A DNA stretch of 64,000 nt, from NCBI RefSeq assembly GCF_004681185.1, contig NZ_SRIF01000002.1, positions 911,994 through 975,993 on the forward strand, written 5' to 3'. The stretch is from Haloarcula amylovorans (GTDB lineage: Archaea > Halobacteriota > Halobacteria > Halobacteriales > Haloarculaceae). The position numbers and the translations under genes were made by a program. The notes beneath the pieces were generated by a model. That model was not told where the DNA came from. It made no database searches and saw only the letters and a list, made by a program, of their open reading frames with translations. Shown one piece after another: positions 53,392-61,810 of the stretch (position 1 is the stretch's first letter; every line of letters begins with the position of its first letter).

Positions 53392-54270
53392 ATGAGTAAA
53401 CACGCTTCGCGGCCGTTTGTATCCAACGGACCCGAATCACAGACGCATCGAAATCCAGCGACATCGGATTCCACGTCCAACATCGGAATCGTTCTTGAAG
53501 ACGCAATCGAACAGGGGCGCTTCACAGACGGAGACTGTGCTGTTCTCTGTCCAGGATGCGGCGAGTCAATCGAGCGGTACTACGAAGGACTCCCGGAGCC
53601 ATTCGTCCGACTCCAGCCTGACTGCGATGACTGTCACGTGACGCTCCGTCGCTGGTCAGTTGTCGTCGTTCCAGGGATTCGAAAAACGGCGGCGCCGACT
53701 GACCAACTCCGGGAGATCGTCCAGTCGTATTGGGAGAAGCAACTCCGCGTCGGCGTTGTAGATGATACGCTCCCGCACACGCGGGAGTTCACAGATGAAA
53801 CCCAGAGTCTCGCCAGTGTATGGGGCTGGGACTGGGAAGTCACGTGCCCGCTGTGTGACCGCTCGGTGGCGAAACTCGACGAGGACTACCTCGGATATCA
53901 CCACTGGGAGTACGAGACCGACGTCGGGACGAGCGTCTGCCGTGACTGCCATGATTACCTGCATGGTGACGACGACAGGAGCCAGGCTAACACGCAAGAC
54001 TGGCGAGCGAAGGAGCTCGGCCTTGCAGATTTCCGTGACCTCGCGGTGATTCGGCTCGCTCTCCGAGATCGTGCCGTCCACGAACCCGACCTTGAGGAGG
54101 ACAACTCGGCGTATGCCGAACGGCTTCGCCGGCGGTACAACGTCCCGGTTAGCTCCGCGCGGATCACGAAACTCGTCGCCGAGGTACGGTATCAGGATGA
54201 GGTCGCTGACACCATCCAATTGCACGGGCCTAGTCCGGAAGTGAAAGTCCGCGAAATCTATCCCGTCTAA
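53392..54270 (+). CDS. HNH-type endonuclease with additional zinc knuckles
   Basis: A 292-residue protein. The nuclease core is GYHHWEYETDVGTSVCRDCH with D-Y-L-H after it (His170/His171, Cys183, Cys186, His187, His191), preceded by CPLC (152-155) as the structural zinc site. A further zinc knuckle is formed by CPGC (53-56) and CDDC (78-81) in the N-terminal half. The C-terminal ~90 residues are helical, with a possible HTH. The ATG at 53392 is chosen; the upstream frame overlaps the hairpin. The AAA ATPase gene starts 3 bp after its stop, which suggests a nuclease-ATPase pair. Confidence 0.8.
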   Translation: MSKHASRPFVSNGPESQTHRNPATSDSTSNIGIVLEDAIEQGRFTDGDCAVLCPGCGESIERYYEGLPEPFVRLQPDCDDCHVTLRRWSVVVVPGIRKTAAPTDQLREIVQSYWEKQLRVGVVDDTLPHTREFTDETQSLASVWGWDWEVTCPLCDRSVAKLDEDYLGYHHWEYETDVGTSVCRDCHDYLHGDDDRSQANTQDWRAKELGLADFRDLAVIRLALRDRAVHEPDLEEDNSAYAERLRRRYNVPVSSARITKLVAEVRYQDEVADTIQLHGPSPEVKVREIYPV

Positions 54271-54273
54271 ACC

Positions 54274-55140
54274 ATGACGACAACGGCATCCACACCGACC
54301 GACAGCAGCGTCAGCAACTCGAATGACATCCTGCCGGGATCCGATATCGAGTTGTCGTTCCCCTGGCGGTCCGCTCCGGAGCGCACGCTCGACGATGTCG
54401 GCGGAATGGAGAACCTCAAACAGGAGCTTCGGCGCTCGGTCATCCGGCCGCTCGGACCCAAGCGCGACGAATACGAGCGCTTCGGTATCGAGGTTCCGAA
54501 CCTGCTGTTCGGCGGGCCGCCGGGCACGGGGAAGACGTACTCCGCGACAGCGCTTGCAGGCGAACTAGGGTACCCGTTCGTCGTGTTGACCGCTGGCCGA
54601 CTTCAGAGTCGCTGGATCAACGAGAGCACGGACCACGTCCAGCGACTCTTCCGGGAAGCTGCCCGTATCGGTGATGAGCACGGTCACGCCGTAATCATCG
54701 CGGACGAACTGGACACGCTGCTCCCACGTCGCGGCGGCGAGGAAAAGCACCAGGAAGACAATAAGGTCGTCACCGAATTCCTGGCGTACCTCGAACGCAC
54801 AGCCGAGAATGATACGCTCTTCATCGGTGCGACGAACCGGCCCGAAGAACTTGACGAGGCCGTCATTCGGAATGGGCGCATCGACCGCCGGTTCAAATTC
54901 ACGCCGCCGAACAAGCCAACACGAACTGCAATCTTGGAACAACAGCTCGCGGACCGGCCCGCTCGCGTTTCTTCCGAAGAGTTGTCAAGAGTTGCAGCGG
55001 AAACGGAGGGGGCGACAGCAGCCACGCTCACGACAATCGTGAATGAAGCTGCTCGGAACGCGATCGAACGCGGCGCAGCCGCAATCTCCCCGACGCATCT
55101 CGAAGAAGCAGTCGCGGAACACTTTCTCGACGGAAACTGA
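54274..55140 (+). CDS. AAA ATPase, Cdc48/proteasome-ATPase-like single-domain
   Basis: A 288-residue AAA+ protein. A ~38-residue flexible N-terminus precedes the classic linker LDDVGGMENLKQELRRSVIR and Walker A GGPPGTGKT (80-88). Walker B is VIIADELD (140-147), sensor 1 is GATNRP, and the arginine-finger region is RNGRIDRRF. A helical lid ends the protein. There is no protease, nuclease or second AAA domain. It follows the HNH gene with a 3-bp gap on the same strand, so it may remodel or load that nuclease. The family is broad, so function is inferred from context. Confidence 0.88.
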   Translation: MTTTASTPTDSSVSNSNDILPGSDIELSFPWRSAPERTLDDVGGMENLKQELRRSVIRPLGPKRDEYERFGIEVPNLLFGGPPGTGKTYSATALAGELGYPFVVLTAGRLQSRWINESTDHVQRLFREAARIGDEHGHAVIIADELDTLLPRRGGEEKHQEDNKVVTEFLAYLERTAENDTLFIGATNRPEELDEAVIRNGRIDRRFKFTPPNKPTRTAILEQQLADRPARVSSEELSRVAAETEGATAATLTTIVNEAARNAIERGAAAISPTHLEEAVAEHFLDGN

Positions 55141-55265
55141 ACGTCCCATTCAGAACGGCATAGCCCTCGAGAACTCTACGCCTCCCTAAGTACTGTACCG
55201 TGTTGAAGCCGATGGCTACAGTGAATAGATGAATCTCCGGTAGCGTGACTTGCGTCCCAAGATTA

Positions 55266-56237
55266 TCAATATTCCTCGTCGGACTCGTCCTCATCACCGT
55301 CTTCGTCGTCGTCAGTGAACGTGTCGAATGTCTCTTGATCGTCTTCCCGGAAATAATCCTCCACGCGTTGCTCCACCACCATCTCTTCAACTCCAAGAAT
55401 CGATCCCATATGCTCCCGGCGGAACTCGTAACGATGCGTCCCAATCTCTTCACATGCATCGATATCCGTCAAGAAGTCGAAGACGAGGTCTAAATCTCCA
55501 GGATTTACGTTATGTCGCGGCGCGAAGAAATCCCGAATCTCCTCTCGTGAAATCCTCACTCCGTCGTCGTAATCTAATGCCTGCTCACCCCAGATATCCG
55601 TCACCGCGACCGCGAGAATCTCCGGTTCCATCCCCTCCGTAAGCATGATTTCGTCTGGCGGATTCTCCGGGAGTGTAACGCCGGCTCGCAGCGCTGATTG
55701 CATCGAACCATCGTCGTTGAACTCCCCAGCGAGCACGCGGAGATCCCTGCCGTAATCCTGCGTCATCAAAACAGCGTGCTCGGTGAGTCGGTCAAGCGAA
55801 TCACGGAAATCCGCGGACTCGCTTGCGGTCTCCTCGACGTATTCCTCGTCCATATCCTGATAGACAATAACCGATTCCACCGCGGTCACAGAACCGCCGT
55901 ATTCCGTCTTCTCCCGCACCTGTGCGTTTTTCAGTTCCTCCTCCGCGGTCTCAATCGTGACCTTGTCGCACTCTGCCATCTGCTTGATATCGCGGTCATT
56001 GATATTGTGCCCGCTCTTAATTTCGCATAGCACGCACGTTGACCCGTCGTACAGCACGATATCCGGCTCTGCTTCTACATCACGACCTTCCGATGAATCG
56101 TCGAACACAGGGAACATCACAGGGATTCGGACGCCGCGAGACGACAGAGGTGGGTCAGCACGCGCGGTGACAGCGGAGTAGAACAGATTGTAGGTGTTCA
56201 CCTCTCGCCGTTGTCGTTCTCCTGCTGTCACCGTCAT
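55266..56237 (-). CDS. PD-(D/E)xK-type nuclease-like protein
   Basis: A 323-residue acidic protein. A restriction-endonuclease-like core is indicated by AEPDIVLYDG and CVLCEIKSGH: Asp59, then Glu72-x-Lys74, with the expected hydrophobic strands between. The region before (RGVRIPVMFPVFDD) could hold the upstream helix. The C-terminal half has a helical, partly winged-helix-like look (VRISREEIRDFFAPRHNVNP) and a highly acidic tail. It is transcribed after the 390-residue partner with only a 2-bp gap. Role as a defence nuclease is inferred. Confidence 0.7.
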   Translation of the reverse strand: MTVTAGERQRREVNTYNLFYSAVTARADPPLSSRGVRIPVMFPVFDDSSEGRDVEAEPDIVLYDGSTCVLCEIKSGHNINDRDIKQMAECDKVTIETAEEELKNAQVREKTEYGGSVTAVESVIVYQDMDEEYVEETASESADFRDSLDRLTEHAVLMTQDYGRDLRVLAGEFNDDGSMQSALRAGVTLPENPPDEIMLTEGMEPEILAVAVTDIWGEQALDYDDGVRISREEIRDFFAPRHNVNPGDLDLVFDFLTDIDACEEIGTHRYEFRREHMGSILGVEEMVVEQRVEDYFREDDQETFDTFTDDDEDGDEDESDEEY

Positions 56238-56239
56238 GT

Positions 56240-57412
56240 CTATTGAATTGCCACCGGATTCTGCCGTTTTTGCAACGAGTACGTCGAATCAAGCTCCTCG
56301 TAAACGTCGCGCACGAATTCGCGGAGACTCAACGCGGTCGTAGAATCACGCGCATACAGCACGATATTCGGTGGCTCCAGAGCGACATCGAACGTCTCGT
56401 CATGATCAGTGTCCCACACACGGAGTTTCGTACCACCGTCGCGGATGCCGTGCCGGTATTGATTCCCGTTCAGTACGCGGGCTTCGAGTTCCTCAACGAG
56501 TTCGTCCGGTGTGGCATCGTCGCGGTCTGGATCGGTGAGTTCCACCGCGGTGAAGCCATCCACAGTGAACCCATTTTCCAATTTAGCAAGTTCCGCAGGA
56601 TACTCAACATCGAACCGTGCTTGGTCCAGTTCTTGGTACCCTTCAGTGATCCCGAGTAGGGTTTCGACCGCTTTCGGTTCTGACCCATTTCGCACGGACC
56701 GCATTGAGATGCGGCCGTTATTCGTGTTCGCACCCTGGATGGCGGTGGCCGGTGAGTTCTTCTGATCGAAGTCGATGCGCGTCGGTTTCGCATCAAACGC
56801 TTCTTCGGCTGTCTCCAAGTCACCGGGTTCGGCGCCGCTGAACCTGAGTGTCGCGTCGCGCTCCCGGTTGGGTGCATGGTACTTCGCAGTGAACCCGGAC
56901 ACACGAGAGTCGCGGATTCCCCCGGTGAGTTCCTCGAGGTCGTCCGAAGAGAGGTAGAGCCGTTCGACGCACGGAAGATAATCGAGGAGTCGTTCAATGG
57001 TTTTGTCGCGCCAATCGGAGTGAACGGTGGTGATAACCCAGAGGTAGTCGTCGCCGCCTGATCCGTTCGTGGTGACGAAGAGAAACTCGTCTTCTCGTCC
57101 CTTATCGGGTGTAGTGATCGTGACGACTGCAATGTCATCGCCGGCGACATCCTCTGAGAAGGTGTGGTTCTTAGCGAAGTTCGCCGCGTGTCCGGTAATG
57201 CGGTCGTCTTCGGTGAGTTGGTGAACCCAGTGATCGAAGTCCCCGATCTCGAGGCCTTGGTTGTCGCAGAGGTAGATGTTGAGGTCGGTGTCCCCGCCGC
57301 TCCGCGTTCCTTTCTCCTCCATGTCCTCGTCGGATTTGACGACGTATTCGACGAGTTCGCGGAGGACTTCGCGCTTGGATTTGTCTTTGTAATCGGCGGG
57401 GTCAAAGTCCAT
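56240..57412 (-). CDS. Unknown protein paired with PD-(D/E)xK nuclease
   Basis: A 390-residue acidic soluble protein with no family I recognise. The N-terminus (MDFDPADYKDKSKREVLREL) is helical; the middle has mixed strands with FLFVTTNGSGGDDYLWVITT and FSGAEPGDLETAEEAFDAKP; the C-terminus contains PPNIVLYARDSTTALSLREF. I start at ATG 57412; the longer frame would begin at TTG 57496, which is unlikely. A TATA-like CATAAAAC lies ~40 bp upstream. The nuclease gene follows after 2 bp, so the two products probably work together. Confidence 0.65.
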   Translation of the reverse strand: MDFDPADYKDKSKREVLRELVEYVVKSDEDMEEKGTRSGGDTDLNIYLCDNQGLEIGDFDHWVHQLTEDDRITGHAANFAKNHTFSEDVAGDDIAVVTITTPDKGREDEFLFVTTNGSGGDDYLWVITTVHSDWRDKTIERLLDYLPCVERLYLSSDDLEELTGGIRDSRVSGFTAKYHAPNRERDATLRFSGAEPGDLETAEEAFDAKPTRIDFDQKNSPATAIQGANTNNGRISMRSVRNGSEPKAVETLLGITEGYQELDQARFDVEYPAELAKLENGFTVDGFTAVELTDPDRDDATPDELVEELEARVLNGNQYRHGIRDGGTKLRVWDTDHDETFDVALEPPNIVLYARDSTTALSLREFVRDVYEELDSTYSLQKRQNPVAIQ

Positions 57413-57531
57413 ACTGAGGTAATCCGTTGTTGGTTGTATCGTCCGCGGGCGTTTTATGCTGTGGTTCTCAATTAGACGTGCCAGCGTGATTGACAAGAAG
57501 ATTATTCATCATTTTGTTACATGAGATCCCG

Positions 57532-58299
57532 TTACCCGATTTGCGACCCGAACTCCAAATCCTCCTCAAGAAACACTGGAAGATGGCCGAACACTAACAA
57601 CACCTGCACAATCACACCGTCCATCTCCTCCCGGACAAACCGATCAATCCGAGAATCCTCGAACGTGCGAATATACTGCGCAGCGATAGCATACGCGAAA
57701 ATCACACCGAAACGCAGCACGTCTTCTTCCATCTCTTCATTCCATTCCCCGTCATTCCAGGCGGACTTCAGCGTGTGCGGATGTGACCCGAGATTACTAA
57801 GACGATCATACATTCCCCCGTACATATCCTCTTCCTCAGCAAGATCGCCTTTCAGCTGCCGGCGTTTCCCACCGATATAATCCGTCATTGGAAGGGTATC
57901 ATACGGGCCGTAATCGTTCTCTTCCATGTCCTGCTTGAACTCCTGATACTTCCGCTTCGTCTTCTCTTTCTCCCGATTCAACTCCCGCACTACAAGGTAC
58001 AAATCAAATAGAAATCGGATACGGCCGTAGCATGCGCTGTAACTGTGGTTTTTGCACATCCAGTAGATAGAGAAAAGTGCGCGGATTCCGCGACGCAGGT
58101 AGAACAGCTGCATCTCATGTTCATCGTCTACTGCTGGTCCATGTGTCTTCTCAAGGAACGTTCGGAAATCGTGCAGGTTTTGAGTGGCGGTGAGGAGGGT
58201 TCGGGCTTCATCTCTATTCGCGTGTGACCTGTTGGTATAGTCTTCCGCAGCTTCTCGGTGTAGTTCTTCGATTTCTTCGAAGTCGTATTTACTCCACAT
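57532..58299 (-). CDS. Helical hypothetical protein co-translated with a winged-helix regulator
   Basis: A 255-residue, largely alpha-helical protein with a probable coiled coil (VVRELNREKEKTKRKYQEFK). Aromatic- and Arg-rich helices (FYLRRGIRALFSIYWMCKNH, then YGRIRFLFDLYL) and LSNLGSHPHTL recall, weakly, HEPN- or DUF5677-like helical bundles, but I cannot claim the family. The ATG at 58299 overlaps the regulator's stop (TAATG), so translation is coupled. The codon use is notably A/T-rich. Function unknown. Confidence 0.65.
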   Translation of the reverse strand: MWSKYDFEEIEELHREAAEDYTNRSHANRDEARTLLTATQNLHDFRTFLEKTHGPAVDDEHEMQLFYLRRGIRALFSIYWMCKNHSYSACYGRIRFLFDLYLVVRELNREKEKTKRKYQEFKQDMEENDYGPYDTLPMTDYIGGKRRQLKGDLAEEEDMYGGMYDRLSNLGSHPHTLKSAWNDGEWNEEMEEDVLRFGVIFAYAIAAQYIRTFEDSRIDRFVREEMDGVIVQVLLVFGHLPVFLEEDLEFGSQIG

Positions 58300-58556
58300 T
58301 AATCTATTTGTGACCACAGTACAACGTTTGCTGAAGGTTTTCGTTTCTCAACCTTCCCTACCTCCACGAGCCGATTTAGATGATAGTTCAGCGTGCTTCT
58401 TGGGATATCACTCGTTTCGAGGATCTCTGGGATGGTGACTGGTGATCCGTCCTCCGGGAGTAGCTGGAGGATATCGTCGTCAGAGTACTCTCGCGTGTAT
58501 TCACCGCTTTCTGCCCGTTTTCGCTCGGACATACCTAGTAGGAGAGCAGCAGCCAT
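58299..58556 (-). CDS. Winged-helix transcriptional regulator, probable autorepressor
   Basis: An 85-residue protein from ATG 58556 (alternative starts: TTG 58580 and ATG 58532). The helix-turn-helix is visible in DDILQLLPEDGSPVTIPEIL and DIPRSTLNYHLNRLVEVGKV, ending in a wing EKRKPSANVVLW. This is the MarR/ArsR-like haloarchaeal pattern. It is divergent from the 134-residue gene across a perfect 24-bp palindrome and is followed by the 255-residue gene in one operon. Confidence 0.78.
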   Translation of the reverse strand: MAAALLLGMSERKRAESGEYTREYSDDDILQLLPEDGSPVTIPEILETSDIPRSTLNYHLNRLVEVGKVEKRKPSANVVLWSQID

Positions 58557-58609
58557 CTTATTCTTTGTCTGATCTAACAATGGCTATTCGACTGGCAGAA
58601 ACTGTATAA

Positions 58610-58633
58610 ACCTTTGGTAGGCCTACCAAAGGT
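58610..58633. promoter_or_regulatory. Perfect 24-bp palindrome between divergent promoters
   Basis: ACCTTTGGTAGG (58610-58621) is followed at once by its exact reverse complement CCTACCAAAGGT (58622-58633). On the left it abuts TGTATAAACC (TATA for the leftward regulator operon) and on the right GGTATATCC (TATA for the rightward gene at 58666, ~30 bp before its ATG). A dimer bound here would cover the BRE/TATA elements of both promoters. The regulator at 58299-58556 is the obvious candidate ligand. Confidence 0.8.
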
Positions 58634-58665
58634 ATATCCATTCGTGGAAACTACGCAAGAATATA

Positions 58666-59070
58666 ATGAGCGCGAAAGAAGACTATCGCGCCGATTGCGA
58701 ACCGACCGACGCACCGACTCCCGTAGGTACCCTATACATCCAGCGCGCCACGCCCCCAAAAGCCTCGAACACCGTCGTCATGGGCGCGCGAAACGCCGTT
58801 GCGGAATGGATCCACGAGAACGCCGACGAATTGGTGAGCATCGGCAACATCGTTTACGCTGACGAGGACATTGTCATCGTGCTTGCGACCGACGATTGGC
58901 CGGTCGTACGCGACCAGACAGACGCCGCTCCGACCGAGGTGTACGAGGTCATTCAGCCCGCGCACAACGCGGTTGCGAGCGACCACGGAATCGACACCAT
59001 GAATAGCGATATGATGATTATCTCCCGCGATTCTGTAAGCGCTGACATCGATATCAATCGTGAGGAGTAA
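58666..59070 (+). CDS. Hypothetical protein, leaderless
   Basis: A 134-residue soluble acidic protein starting MSAKEDYRADCEPTDAPTPV. It has predicted strands and helices (GTLYIQRATPPKASNTVVMG, DEDIVIVLATDDWPVVRDQT) but no family I recognise. A TATA box (GGTATATCC, 58631-58639) lies ~30 bp upstream of the ATG, so the mRNA is probably leaderless. Its promoter shares the 24-bp palindrome with the divergent regulator operon, so it is likely co-regulated with it. Confidence 0.6.
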   Translation: MSAKEDYRADCEPTDAPTPVGTLYIQRATPPKASNTVVMGARNAVAEWIHENADELVSIGNIVYADEDIVIVLATDDWPVVRDQTDAAPTEVYEVIQPAHNAVASDHGIDTMNSDMMIISRDSVSADIDINREE

Positions 59071-59379
59071 CGCCCCGGGTCCGCATGACTCAGTAGTCCC
59101 CGATAGCCGCAGCACAGGCCTTGACGCGCTAGAGTGGAAGACCACTCCAACTAACCATGACACCGACACGAGATTCTCCGCCAGAACACACGCGATATCT
59201 TGAAAAGAAAGGGCGATGTTTCTGATGGATTCGAACTTAATTGTCGTTCGGTAGACGCAGACCCATTTCCGGCTGTCCTGGGCGTATCCCCGAGTCGAAG
59301 TCAATGAGGGAAACGGCGTCATTTTCGAGGCTGACAATTCTACTACGACGCAACAACTCGACGCTGATTCGACGCGTAA
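59071..59379. other. 310-bp gap without a supported gene
   Basis: Only short frames occur, such as a 22-codon one from ATG 59158. A small hairpin GAGTGG-AAGA-CCACTC lies at 59132-59147. A long minus-strand frame across 58732-59337 overlaps the 134-residue gene in antisense and has no family character, so I treat it as spurious. The composition is mixed, which suggests decayed sequence. Confidence 0.4.
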
Positions 59380-60033
59380 CTACCGATCCTCGCTGAGTGC
59401 GTCGTACAGGTCGAACAGCGGTTTGATGTCCTCCACGACGTACGTCTCCAGCACGTCCCGGAGGTGTGTGGCGCGCTCATCGCTCATATCTGACAGCCCG
59501 GTGTGGTACGCAAGCAGGTCCTCTCCGAGCGCCGGGATATCTCCGTTCTCGATGGTTTCACCGTCCCACGAAACCGATGCGGGACGGTATCCGCAGTGCT
59601 CTTCGACCGCGTCGTCGAGACTCATACGATGTCCGTGCGACCGAGTAATGTCGTGCATCAGATCCCGGTGGTGACCGCCTTCCCAGATGTGATGGACGAC
59701 GTCAGGGACTCCCATATCTCCGAGTTCCTCTGCTAGGACCGCGGCGCGGCCGCGTAAGTGACGCTCGTCGAAATTGACGCCATTGAACGTCAGAATTTTG
59801 TCGTAGATGCGCTGATTCGCCCAGTCTCCGAGTTCGCAGAGCAGGCGGTATTCGTCGCCACTCCGGGTTTCTTCGCGCCAGAGGACGTCGGTTTCAATGT
59901 CGCTGTGCGGTGTTTCGCGGTATCCGACGCCGATTGCGAGAAGACGGAAATCTCTGCTGTCGAGAAAATCGACGTCGTCACCGGAGTCGAGATGCGGGCT
60001 GATCGTCTCGATGTCCAGAGCTATCGTGCCCAT
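59380..60033 (-). CDS. DEDDy-type 3'-5' exonuclease-like protein (RNase H fold)
   Basis: A 217-residue protein. ExoI motif is ALDIET with Asp7 and Glu9, ExoII is LTFNGVNFDERHL with Asn84 and Asp89, and ExoIII is YVVED (Tyr198, Asp202, the Y-x3-D pattern). The full set suggests an active exonuclease of the PolB-associated or RNase D group. TATA-like GTATATAA (minus strand, about 60061-60069) is ~28 bp upstream of the ATG, again a leaderless arrangement. No partner polymerase is visible next to it. Confidence 0.8.
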   Translation of the reverse strand: MGTIALDIETISPHLDSGDDVDFLDSRDFRLLAIGVGYRETPHSDIETDVLWREETRSGDEYRLLCELGDWANQRIYDKILTFNGVNFDERHLRGRAAVLAEELGDMGVPDVVHHIWEGGHHRDLMHDITRSHGHRMSLDDAVEEHCGYRPASVSWDGETIENGDIPALGEDLLAYHTGLSDMSDERATHLRDVLETYVVEDIKPLFDLYDALSEDR

Positions 60034-60090
60034 ATTGCATATCTGAGGACACTCACGGTTGCTTATATACGCCGGGAGTTTTGCGGACGG

Positions 60091-60645
60091 TCACGGGTGT
60101 TCGACGACAATGGGTTGGCGATCCTCGGTTTCGTAATGAGAGCGGACGTTGTCGATCGTGACGTGCGAATCAGAGCGTGCGACACGGTCAGCACAGTGTA
60201 CGTGTACGCGCCGACTCCAGGATTCTGCCTTCGCCCACACTTCCATCTCTTGTGCAAGGTTCGACCACTCTTCGATTGGAACTGAATAGACGAGCAGGCC
60301 GTTAGCGGCGGCGTGCGGGCCATCTTTTTCGATCTTAGGGTAGTCACGCCGGAATGCGTAGTGAGTACGTGCGACGGCTTCTGTGAGGTGGTCACGGCCG
60401 CGCCGACCGCAATCCTGGTCGTATGCGTCTAGTGTGTCCACAACGGCAGTGCGGAGGAGGTTAGGCATGCCGTGTGTATCTATCACCGATCCTGGCATGC
60501 GTCGACGCATCCACTGAGCGCGTAAGTACGCGTGGCTTTCCAGGAGTGGTGTGAGTGGCGTAGCTGCGGTGACAGGGACGACTTCACGACGATGTACGAG
60601 GTAGTGGAAACCACGGCGCGTCGCCGAGACGAGTGATGCATGCAC
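60091..60645 (-). CDS. Hypothetical protein, possibly the 3' part of a frameshifted gene
   Basis: A 184-residue protein starting MHASLVSATRRGFHYLVHRR. It contains HTHGMPNLLRT-like DTHGMPNLLRTAVVDTLDAY and VWAKAESWSRRVHVHCADRV. I recognise no family. A minus-strand frame just upstream, starting from GTG 60821, carries GLQAIADAGVSKLVCRSTIR and runs into this gene in a different phase. The two may be one gene broken by a frameshift near 60650. It ends shortly before the exonuclease promoter. Confidence 0.5.
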   Translation of the reverse strand: MHASLVSATRRGFHYLVHRREVVPVTAATPLTPLLESHAYLRAQWMRRRMPGSVIDTHGMPNLLRTAVVDTLDAYDQDCGRRGRDHLTEAVARTHYAFRRDYPKIEKDGPHAAANGLLVYSVPIEEWSNLAQEMEVWAKAESWSRRVHVHCADRVARSDSHVTIDNVRSHYETEDRQPIVVEHP

Positions 60646-61045
60646 GCATAACTGCTATCCAGGAGCCCAACTAGACCGTCGCGCCCGGTTGACAGGGTCA
60701 CTCCGACGTGTTTGAAGGCTCTGTCACGGATCGTTGACCGACAAACGAGTTTACTCACGCCGGCGTCGGCAATCGCCTGAAGCCCGAGGAGCGTCCTCTC
60801 GCTTCCCGTCGGGAGCCCCACGTTCCCCGGCAGTCATGTTCCCGCCATGCGGCGGACGCGGCCTGCCGATAGGCGCGTGGTTCAATTGTTACTACTGATG
60901 ACAGCGGCACACCGGGAGCGTCACGAGCTTCGTCAGCGACGGCTTCTATCTGTCCACCCCCTGCTTCAGCATCGCTTGGCCGACTATCTCAGATACGCCT
61001 CTCCAGTCACGAATTGCCTGATATTGATATAGGAGGATCGAAATC
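60646..61045. other. 400-bp region of probable decayed coding sequence
   Basis: No intact gene. The minus strand between 60650 and 60821 holds coding-like peptide (see 60091-60645). Further right, fragments such as IEAVADEARDAPGVPLSSVV are read on the minus strand in another frame and soon end. Composition is GC-rich compared with the flanks. I take it as broken genes rather than regulatory DNA. Confidence 0.4.
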
Positions 61046-61183
61046 TCAGGTGAGGCGCTTAATTCCCGTCTTCAAGTCGCGTTGTATCTGATGACGGTGT
61101 TCACGTTCCAGTATGGCATACTCTTTGAGGTCATCCTTTGTGTCGCTTGACTACGGACCGACCACGTCCTCCCCGAAGTACAT
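61046..61183 (-). pseudogene. Small gene with in-frame premature TAG
   Basis: From ATG 61183 the frame reads MYFGEDVVGP, a TAG stop, then continues in phase with SSDTKDDLKEYAILEREHRH and ends at TGA 61046. The second part is charged and helical, like a short antitoxin or CopG-type tail. A TATA-like GATTTTACTT (minus strand) lies about 28 bp upstream of the ATG. A sequencing error or true nonsense mutation could explain the TAG. Family not recognised. Confidence 0.4.
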
Positions 61184-61262
61184 TTGCCGACTAACAAACG
61201 AGAAGTAAAATCAGTCGAGTAAACATGTACAGGATTCTAAGCTAACGATATTCACTCATATA

Positions 61263-61742
61263 CTATATCTCATTTTTCTCCGCCCATTCGATCAAACTCT
61301 CCGACAACTTCTCAACCTCCTCCTGTTGTTCTCGCTGTTTAACAATAGCTCTTGCAAGACCACTCTTCGAAATCTGGGCCATTATTTCTCGCCCTCGATC
61401 TGTGATCACATATCTTTGAACTTTTGGGTTAACACCAGAGCGGTCAGAATCCCGCTGCCCTACCCAATCTGGATTAACTTCATCAATCTCAATACCACTA
61501 GCGTCACCGCCTTTGCCATCAACGAATTCTTCACCTTCCCACAACCCGAGGTTAACACCTTCTTTAAGCCTCTTTGTTAAGGTCTTTCCACTAATTGACG
61601 TTGATGCATTTAATTCTTTGAATCGCTTGGCTCCTTCACCGATATCAAATACCAATTCCACAGCTCCCTTTTGATCCAGAAACTCTGCAACTGGATTTGA
61701 ATAATCTTGCCTGGTCATCGTTCTATTTGAGGATTTGGCCAT
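61263..61742 (-). CDS. Winged-helix regulator divergent from the replication gene
   Basis: A 159-residue protein resembling HxlR/MarR-like haloarchaeal regulators. NPVAEFLDQKGAVELVFDIG and FKELNASTSISGKTLTKRL form the helix-turn-helix; VQRYVITDRGREIMAQISKS is the wing and post-wing helix; the C-terminal ~35 residues form a charged helix suited to dimerisation. It is strongly A/T-rich in codon use. Its position, divergent from the primase-ATPase across 106 bp, suggests control of element replication. Confidence 0.78.
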   Translation of the reverse strand: MAKSSNRTMTRQDYSNPVAEFLDQKGAVELVFDIGEGAKRFKELNASTSISGKTLTKRLKEGVNLGLWEGEEFVDGKGGDASGIEIDEVNPDWVGQRDSDRSGVNPKVQRYVITDRGREIMAQISKSGLARAIVKQREQQEEVEKLSESLIEWAEKNEI

Positions 61743-61810
61743 GCTCTGAAATAGATTGATGTGCGCTGTAGATTCCAGTGGCTTTCAGTCGAAAGCGGGG
61801 TTTCTGGCTC

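Noticed and set aside
58732..59337. 201-codon minus-strand frame opposite the 134-residue gene
   Set aside because: No promoter or family signal; the plus-strand gene has a TATA box and leaderless start.
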